Assembly: GCA_032718475.1 (NCBI GenBank)
Contig: JAUCBJ010004179.1
Span: 1-64,000, forward strand
Source: Nemertoderma westbladi
Taxonomy: Eukaryota > Xenacoelomorpha > Nemertodermatida > Nemertodermatidae
DNA length: 64,000 bases
Direction of reading: 5' to 3'
The stretch's first letter is position 1. Every line of letters starts with the position of its first letter. Shown here one piece after another: positions 55,401 through 64,000 of this stretch. The translations under genes and the position numbers were made by a program. The notes beneath the pieces are model-generated. The model was not told the DNA's origin, made no database searches, and was given only the letters and a program-made list of their open reading frames with translations.

Positions 55401-58400
55401 CGGACCGATGTGTTCCATCGCATGTACGTGTTCCCAAGGGAGCGGGTAAGTGGGCCAATATTGTGAGGATGAATGTCCAAAGAACCGGTACGTACGGACC
55501 GATGTGTTCCATCGCATGTACGTGTTCCCAAGGGAGCGGGTAAGTGGGCCAATATTGTGAGGATGAATGTCCAAAGAACCGGTACGTACGGACCGATGTG
55601 TTCCATCGCATGTACGTGTTCCCAAGGGAGCGGGTAAGTGGGCCAATATTGTGAGGATGAATGTCCAAAGAACCGGTACGTACGGACCGATGTGTTCCAT
55701 CGCATGTACGTGTTCCCAAGGGAGCGGGTAAGAGGGCCAATATTGTGAGGATGAATGTCCAAAGAACCGGTACGTACGTACCGATGTGTTCCATCGCATG
55801 TACGTGTTCCCAAGGGAGCGGGTAAGTGGGCCAATATTGTGAGGATGAATGTCCAAAGAACCGGTACGTACGGACCGATGTGTTCCATCGCATGTACGTG
55901 TTCCCAAGGGAGCGGGTAAGTGGGCCAATATTGTGAGGATGAATGTCCAAAGAACCGGTACGTACGGACCGATGTGTTCCATCGCATGTAAATGTTCCCG
56001 AAGGAGCGGGTAAGTGGGCCAATATTGTGAGGATGAATGTCCAAAGAACCGGTACGTACGGACCGATGTGTTCCATCGCATGTACGTGTTCCCAAGGGAG
56101 CGGGTAAGTGGGCCAATATTGTGAGGATGAATGTCCAAAGAACCGGTACGTACGGACCGATGTGTTCCATCGCATGTACGTGTTCCCAAGGGAGCAGGTA
56201 AGAGGGCCAATATTGTGAGGATGAATGTCCAAAGAACCGGTACGTACGTACCGATGTGTTCCATCGCATGTACGTGTTCCCAAGGGAGCGGGTAAGTGGG
56301 CCAATATTGTGAGGATGAATGTCCAAAGAACCGGTACGGACCGATGTGTTCCATCGCATGTAAATGTTCCCGAAGGAGCGGGTAAGTGGGCCAATATTGT
56401 GAGGATGAATGTCCAAAGAACCGGTACGTACGGACCGATGTGTTCCATCGCATGTACGTGTTCCCAAGGGAGCGGGTAAGTGGGCCAATATTGTGAGGAT
56501 GAATGTCCAAAGAACCGGTACGGACCGATGTGTTCCATCGCATGTAAATGTTCCCAAGGGAGCGGGTAAGTGGGCCAATATTGTGAGGATGAATGTCCAA
56601 AGAACCGGTACGGACCGATGTGTTCCATCGCATGTAAATGTTCCCGAAGGAGCGGGTAAGTGGGCCAATATTGTGAGGATGAATGTCCAAAGAACCGGTA
56701 CGTACGGACCGATGTGTTCCATCGCATGTACGTGTTCCCAAGGGAGCGGGTAAGTGGGCCAATATTGTGAGGATGAATGTCCAAAGAACCGGTACGGACC
56801 GATGTGTTCCATCGCATGTAAATGTTCCCAAGGGAGCGGGTAAGTGGGCCAATATTGTGAGGATGAATGTCCAAAGAACCGGTACGGACCGATGTGTTCC
56901 ATCGCATGTAAATGTTCCCGAAGGAGCGGGTAAGTGGGCCAATATTGTGAGGATGAATGTCCAAAGAACCGGTACGTACGGACCGATGTGTTCCATCGCA
57001 TGTACGTGTTCCCAAGGGAGCGGGTAAGTGGGCCAATATTGTGAGGATGAATGTCCAAAGAACTGGTACGGACCGATGTGTTCCATCGCATGTAAATGTT
57101 CCCGAAGGAGCGGGTAAGAGGGCCAATATTGTGAGGATGAATGTCCAAAGAACCGGTACGGACCGATGTGTTCCATCGCATGTAAATGTTCCCAAGGGAG
57201 CGGGTAAGTGGGCCAATATTGTGAGGATGAATGTCCAAAGAACCGGTACGGACCGATGTGTTCCATCGCATGTAAATGTTCCCGAAGGAGCGGGTAAGAG
57301 GGCCAATATTGTGAGGATGAATGTCCAAAGAACCGGTACGTACGGACCGATGTGTTCCATCGCATGTACGTGTTCCCAAGGGAGCGGGTAAGTGGGCCAA
57401 TATTGTGAGGATGAATGTCCAAAGAACTGGTACGGACCGATGTGTTCCATCGCATGTAAATGTTCCCGAAGGAGCGGGTAAGAGGGCCAATATTGTGAGG
57501 ATGAATGTCCAAAGAACCTGTACGGACCGATGTGTTCCATCGCATGTACGTGTTCCCAAGGGAGCGGGTAAGTGGGCCAATATTGTGAGGATGAATGTCC
57601 AAAGAACCGGTACGGACCGATGTGTTCCATCGCATGTACGTGTTCCCGAAGGAGCGGGTAAGAGGGCCAATATTGTGAGGATGAATGTCCAAAGAACCGG
57701 TACGTACGTACCTATGTGTTCCATCGCATGTACGTGTTCCCAAGGGAGCGGGTAAGTGGGCCAATATTGTGAGGATGAATGTCCAAAGAACCGGTACGTA
57801 CGGACCAATGTGTTCCATCGCATGTACGTGTTCCCAAGGGAGCGGGTAAGTGGGCCAATATTGTGAGGATGAATGTCCAAAGAACCGGTACGTACGGACC
57901 GATGTGTTCCATCGCATGTACGTGTTCCCAAGGGAGCGGGTAAGTGGGCCAATATTGTGAGGATGAATGTCCAAAGAACCGGTACGTACGGACCGATGTG
58001 TTCCATCGCATGTAAATGTTCCCGAAGGAGCGGGTAAGAGGGCCAATATTGTGAGGATGAATGTCCAAAGAACCTGTACGGACCGATGTGTTCCATCGCA
58101 TGTACGTGTTCCCAAGGGAGCGGGTAAGTGGGCCAATATTGTGAGGATGAATGTCCAAAGAACCGGTACGGACCGATGTGTTCCATCGCATGTACGTGTT
58201 CCCGAAGGAGCGGGTAAGAGGGCCAATATTGTGAGGATGAATGTCCAAAGAACCGGTACGTACGTACCTATGTGTTCCATCGCATGTACGTGTTCCCAAG
58301 GGAGCGGGTAAGTGGGCCAATATTGTGAGGATGAATGTCCAAAGAACCGGTACGTACGGACCGATGTGTTCCATCGCATGTAAATGTTCCCGAAGGAGCG

Positions 58401-61400
58401 GGTAAGTGGGCCAATATTGTGAGGATGAATGTCCAAAGAACCGGTACGTACGGATCGATGTGTTCCATCGCATGTACGTGTTCCCAAGGGAGCGGGTAAG
58501 TGGGCCAATATTGTGAGGATGAATGTCCAAAGAACCGGTACGTACGGACCGATGTGTTCCATCGCATGTACGTGTTCCCAAGGGAGCGGGTAAGAGGGCC
58601 AATATTGTGAGGATGAATGTCCAAAGAACCGGTACGTACGTACCGATGTGTTCCATCGCATGTACGTGTTCCCAAGGGAGCGGGTAAGGTGGCCAATATT
58701 GTGAGGATGAATGTCCAAAGAACCGGTACGTACGGACCGATGTGTTCCATCGCATGTACGTGTTCCCAAGGGAGCGGGTAAGAGGGCCAATATTGTGAGG
58801 ATGAATGTCCAAAGAACCGGTACGTACGTACCGATGTGTTCCATCGCATGTACGTGTTCCCAAGGGAGCGGGTAAGAGGGCCAATATTGTGAGGATGAAT
58901 GTCCAAAGAACCGGTACGTACGGACCGATGTGTTCCATCGCATGTACGTGTTCCCAAGGGAGCGGGTAAGTGGGCCAATATTGTGAGGATGAATGTCCAA
59001 AGAACTGGTACGGACCGATGTGTTCCATCGCATGTAAATGTTCCCGAAGGAGCGGGTAAGTGGGCCAATATTGTGAGGATGAATGTCCAAAGAACCGGTA
59101 CGTACGGACCGATGTGTTCCATCGCATGTACGTGTTCCCAAGGGAGCGGGTAAGAGGGCCAATATTGTGAGGATGAATGTCCAAAGAACCGGTACGTACG
59201 GACCGATGTGTTCCATCGCATGTACGTGTTCCCAAGGGAGCGGGTAAGTGGGCCAATATTGTGAGGATGAATGTCCAAAGAACTGGTACGGACCGATGTG
59301 TTCCATCGCATGTAAATGTTCCCGAAGGAGCGGGTAAGTGGGCCAATATTGTGAGGATGAATGTCCAAAGAACCGGTACGTACGGACCGATGTGTTCCAT
59401 CGCATGTACGTGTTCCCAAGGGAGCGGGTAAGTGGGCCAATATTGTGAGGATGAATGTCCAAAGAACTGGTACGGACCGATGTGTTCCATCGCATGTAAA
59501 TGTTCCCGAAGGAGCGGGTAAGAGGGCCAATATTGTGAGGATGAATGTCCAAAGAACCTGTACGGACCGATGTGTTCCATCGCATGTACGTGTTCCCAAG
59601 GGAGCGGGTAAGTGGGCCAATATTGTGAGGATGAATGTCCAAAGAACCTGTACGGACCGATGTGTTCCATCGCATGTAAATGTTCCCGAAGGAGCGGGTA
59701 AGTGGGCCAATATTGTGAGGATGAATGTCCAAAGAACCGGTACGTACGGACCGATGTGTTCCATCGCATGTACGTGTTCCCAAGGGAGCGGGTAAGTGGG
59801 CCAATATTGTGAGGATGAATGTCCAAAGAACTGGTACGGACCGATGTGTTCCATCGCATGTAAATGTTCCCGAAGGAGCGGGTAAGAGGGCCAATATTGT
59901 GAGGATGAATGTCCAAAGAACCGGTACGGACCGATGTGTTCCATCGCATGTACGTGTTCCCAAGGGAGCGGGTAAGTGGGCCAATATTGTGAGGATGAAT
60001 GTCCAAAGAACCTGTACGGACCGATGTGTTCCATCGCATGTAAATGTTCCCGAAGGAGCGGGTAAGTGGGCCAATATTGTGAGGATGAATGTCCAAAGAA
60101 CCGGTACGTACGGACCGATGTGTTCCATCGCATGTACGTGTTCCCAAGGGAGCGGGTAAGTGGGCCAATATTGTGAGGATGAATGTCCAAAGAACCGGTA
60201 CGTACGGACCGATGTGTTCCATCGCATGTACGTGTTCCCAAGGGAGCGGGTAAGTGGGCCAATATTGTGAGGATGAATGTCCAAAGAACCGGTACGGACC
60301 GATGTGTTCCATCGCATGTACGTGTTCCCAAGGGAGCGGGTAAGTGGGCCAATATTGTGAGGATGAATGTCCAAAGAACCGGTACGTACGACCGATGTGT
60401 TCCATCGCATGTACGTGTTCCCAAGGGAGCGGGTAAGGGGCCAATATTGTGAGGATGAATGTCCAAAGAACCGGTACGTACGGACCGATGTGTTCCATCG
60501 CATGTACGTGTTCCCGAAGGGAGCGGGTAAGAGGGCCAATATTGTGAGGATGAATGTCCAAAGAACCGGTACGTACGGACCGATGTGTTCCATCGCATGT
60601 ACGTGTTCCCAAGGGAGCGGGTAAGTGGGCCAATATTGTGAGGATGAATGTCCAAAGAACCGGTACGTACGGACCGATGTGTTCCATCGCATGTACGTGT
60701 TCCCAAGGGAGCGGGTAAGTGGGCCAATATTGTGAGGATGAATGTCCAAAGAACCTGGTACGGACCGATGTGTTCCATCGCATGTAAATGTTCCCGAAGG
60801 AGCGGGTAAGTGGGCCAATATTGTGAGGATGAATGTCCAAAGAACCGGTACGTACGGACCGATGTGTTCCATCGCATGTACGTGTTCCCAAGGGAGCGGG
60901 TAAGTGGGCCAATATTGTGAGGATGAATGTCCAAAGAACCGGTACGTACGGACCGATGTGTTCCATCGCATGTACGTGTTCCCAAGGGAGCGGGTAAGTG
61001 GGCCAATATTGTGAGGATGAATGTCCAAAGAACTGGTACGGACCGATGTGTTCCATCGCATGTAAATGTTCCCGAAGGAGCGGGTAAGTGGGCCAATATT
61101 GTGAGGATGAATGTCCAAAGAACCGGTACGTACGGACCGATGTGTTCCATCGCATGTACGTGTTCCCAAGGGAGCGGGTAAGTGGGCCAATATTGTGAGG
61201 ATGAATGTCCAAAGAACCGGTACGGACCGATGTGTTCCATCGCATGTAAATGTTCCCAAGGGAGCGGGTAAGAGGGCCAATATTGTGAGGATGAATGTCC
61301 AAAGAACCTGTACGGACCGATGTGTTCCATCGCATGTACGTGTTCCCAAGGGAGCGGGTAAGTGGGCCAATATTGTGAGGATGAATGTCCAAAGAACCTG

Positions 61401-63006
61401 TACGGACCGATGTGTTCCATCGCATGTAAATGTTCCCGAAGGAGCGGGTAAGTGGGCCAATATTGTGAGGATGAATGTCCAAAGAACCGGTACGTACGGA
61501 CCGATGTGTTCCATCGCATGTACGTGTTCCCAAGGGAGCGGGTAAGTGGGCCAATATTGTGAGGATGAATGTCCAAAGAACTGGTACGGACCGATGTGTT
61601 CCATCGCATGTAAATGTTCCCGAAGGAGCGGGTAAGAGGGCCAATATTGTGAGGATGAATGTCCAAAGAACCGGTACGGACCGATGTGTTCCATCGCATG
61701 TACGTGTTCCCAAGGGAGCGGGTAAGTGGGCCAATATTGTGAGGATGAATGTCCAAAGAACCTGTACGGACCGATGTGTTCCATCGCATGTAAATGTTCC
61801 CGAAGGAGCGGGTAAGTGGGCCAATATTGTGAGGATGAATGTCCAAAGAACCGGTACGTACGGACCGATGTGTTCCATCGCATGTACGTGTTCCCAAGGG
61901 AGCGGGTAAGTGGGCCAATATTGTGAGGATGAATGTCCAAAGAACCGGTACGTACGGACCGATGTGTTCCATCGCATGTACGTGTTCCCAAGGGAGCGGG
62001 TAAGTGGGCCAATATTGTGAGGATGAATGTCCAAAGAACCGGTACGGACCGATGTGTTCCATCGCATGTACGTGTTCCCAAGGGAGCGGGTAAGTGGGCC
62101 AATATTGTGAGGATGAATGTCCAAAGAACTGGTACAGACCGATGTGTTCCATCGCATGTAAATGTTCCCGAAGGAGCGGGTAAGAGGGCCAATATTGTGA
62201 GGATGAATGTCCAAAGAATCGGTACGGACCGATGTGTTCCATCGCATGTAAATGTTCCCGAAGGAGCGGGTAAGTGGGCCAATATTGTGAGGATGAATGT
62301 CCAAAGAACCGGTACGTACGGACCGATGTGTTCCATCGCATGTACGTGTTCCCAAGGGAGCGGGTAAGTGGGCCAATATTGTGAGGATGAATGTCCAAAG
62401 AACCGGTACGGACCGATGTGTTCCATCGCATGTACGTGTTCCCAAGGGAGCGGGTAAGTGGGCCAATATTGTGAGGATGAATGTCCAAAGAACCTGTACG
62501 GACCGATGTGTTCCATCGCATGTAAATGTTCCCGAAGGAGCGGGTAAGTGGGCCAATATTGTGAGGATGAATGTCCAAAGAACCGGTACGTACGGACCGA
62601 TGTGTTCCATCGCATGTACGTGTTCCCAAGGGAGCGGGTAAGTGGGCCAATATTGTGAGGATGAATGTCCAAAGAACCGGTACGTACGGACCGATGTGTT
62701 CCATCGCATGTACGTGTTCCCAAGGGAGCGGGTAAGTGGGCCAATATTGTGAGGATGAATGTCCAAAGAACTGGTACAGACCGATGTGTTCCATCGCATG
62801 TAAATGTTCCCGAAGGAGCGGGTAAGTGGGCCAATATTGTGAGGATGAATGTCCAAAGAACCGGTACGGACCGATGTGTTCCATCGCATGTACGTGTTCC
62901 CAAGGGAGCGGGTAAGTGGGCCAATATTGTGAGGATGAATGTCCAAAGAACCGGTACGGACCGATGTGTTCCATCGCATGTACGTGTTCCCAAGGGAGCG
63001 GGTAAG
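52353..63006. repeat. 90/94-bp minisatellite (about 115 copies) seeded at the exon K donor
   Basis: The unit runs GTGGGCCAATATTGTGAGGA, TGAATGTCCAAAGAACCGGT, ACGGACCGATGTGTTCCATC, GCATGTACGTGTTCCCAAGG, GAGCGGGTAA. A 94-bp form has an extra CGTA. The first copy is the genuine end of exon K (with AAATGTTCCCGAAGGAGCGG); later copies mix this ancestral form with ACGTGTTCCCAAGGGAGCGG. Each copy ends in an AGCGG/GTAAG donor. Variant order repeats at 364 bp (4 units) and at 1,750 bp (59.1-60.5 kb against 60.9-62.3 kb). Open minus-strand frames of up to 3,498 residues exist only because the unit lacks antisense stops. Confidence 0.97.
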
Positions 63007-63199
63007 TGCTACGGTGTGAACAATAGGTTCTTTATGATACTATTCATTTAGGGGGTAGGTATAATTCACTGGGGTGAGTATAAATTTCCAGTTCTGGAAA
63101 TAAGTTGTTTAGACTTTTGGGGAATCCGTGGCTAACTGTCCGAATAATACTTGTTACTTTAGTTAAAAGTACTTATGATGTGCTCATTAATTTATTTAG
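63007..63199. other. Intron end before exon L with a LINE-tail relic
   Basis: Around 63083-63135, CTGGAAATAAGTTGTTTAGA followed by CTTTTGGGGAATCC matches the 3' tails at 47070 and 47690, so it is a relic of that LINE/SINE lineage. It ends in the acceptor ATTTATTTAG. Confidence 0.55.
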
Positions 63200-63337
63200 C
63201 TGTGATTCGATCTCTGGGGAATGTATATGTCCGCCTGGCTATACTGGCGATAAATGCGATCAACCCTGCGTAGTTGGTTACTATGGCATCGGATGTAGGT
63301 CGCCTTGTCAATGTGAAAACAATGGTCAATGCAATCG
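63200..63337 (+). CDS. EGF-repeat gene, exon L
   Basis: The last exon in the window. Phase 2 entry joins exon K as RRSGCDSISGECIC; it continues PPGYTGDKC, CVVGYYGIGC, CQCENNGQCN and exits in phase 2 (AAT CG, then GTAAGTC). The gene continues beyond 64000. Confidence 0.92.
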
Positions 63338-64000
63338 GTAAGTCAGTAGTAAACATTATTATTATTTTTTTTAATTAACTAATATTGTTGTATGATGCGT
63401 TTAGTATTTCGTTAGGTTTTAAAATTTTGCTGAAGAAACAGTGACGCCGTTTATATTATCAACCACTATTATAGGCCTAACGTTCTTAGAATGAGGCCAC
63501 ATTATGTACATCCATTTATACATACTGCCTATTTGTACATAAAATTTTAAATGTTTTAATAAAATAATACAACATAATGATCTTTTCTTTTTTTTCTTCT
63601 TATTATCCAAAATAAACTTATCATTCGAGGTTAAGACCCCTAGATCCCTTCCTATAATAAATGTATAATAACAAACACCTCGAAAAATACAGCTTGCCAA
63701 CACATTCTTACTATCAACATAATGATGACATCCGAAACATGGTAGGCTACTCCACACGTTTATCGGTCTATTAACTGAGTTAATATTAATAGCATCCAAA
63801 CATTTACCGACAGACAACGATTAAAACAGGAAACAGCTTAGGCTAGTTCATCACTCGCCCTACAAATGGAAGTTGACTCACAAGTTTAATAAATCAAGAA
63901 CTAAATCAAATGCTGTGCTGTTGTTGCTTTACTAATTTTAGGAGACAGGGGGGGGGGGGGGGGGGGGGGGGGAATTGGGCCGGACACAAATCTTATCTCC
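63338..64000. other. Intron after exon L, AT-rich, with a terminal poly(G) run
   Basis: No exon is visible. The minus-strand frame 63419-63817 has no recognisable content. A G-run of about 22 lies at 63950-63972. Confidence 0.5.

Noticed and set aside
52497-62993. Minus-strand open frame of 3,498 residues (and others of 905-1,797)
   Set aside because: The 90/94-bp repeat unit has no stop on the minus strand in any frame, so the array is open everywhere. The translations are shuffled readings of one unit, antisense to a real exon.
52470-63051. Many + strand frames of 75-144 residues starting MSKEPVRT
   Set aside because: They are out-of-frame readings of the exon K array; the true exon frame reads CPKNRYGPMC and meets TAA at each donor.

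Overview
This is a metazoan nuclear window. It shows GT-AG introns of up to 16 kb, EGF-repeat exons, several clades of retrotransposon, a Penelope-like element, DNA transposons and very long minisatellites. The repeat content and the recurring TACCGGTA and TAGGCCTA steps suggest a marine invertebrate, perhaps an echinoderm or another invertebrate deuterostome. That placement is a guess.

The backbone is one large gene on the + strand running off both ends. I find twelve consecutive internal exons (8662 to 63337) that together encode 780 residues and 18 EGF-like/laminin-EGF-type repeats. The architecture resembles the MEGF6/MEGF10/MEGF11/PEAR1/SCARF/Draper group of cell-surface or secreted multi-EGF proteins. 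All eleven exon junctions agree in phase and rebuild complete cysteine-spaced repeats, so no exon appears to be missing between them. The signal peptide, any transmembrane segment and the cytoplasmic tail lie outside the window.

The introns hold everything else. Before the first exon are a near-intact Penelope-like reverse transcriptase (minus strand, 1069-3039), an AT-rich repeat zone and an intronless, full-length protein kinase C delta-like gene (5616-7760). The 12.5-kb intron 18441-30972 is a nest of minisatellites and retrotransposons. It includes an LTR element with 5-bp target duplications and an internally inverted integrase segment, sitting in a LINE that itself sits in a minisatellite. 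The 16-kb intron 34987-51207 holds palindromic elements, an RTE-like LINE in two copies, a LINE/SINE pair with a shared tail, and an intronless METTL27-like methyltransferase gene (44305-45051).

The most unusual feature is that four of the twelve exons (8662, 9841, 32160, 52251) have had their 3' end together with the splice donor amplified into a tandem array. The units are 32, 50, 45 and 90/94 bp, and the arrays run 0.4 to 10.7 kb. In one array (45 bp) the unit keeps frame and every donor is phase-compatible with the next exon, so donor choice could vary protein length. In the other three only the first donor is productive. The very long minus-strand open frames over 52-63 kb are by-products of the array and not genes.
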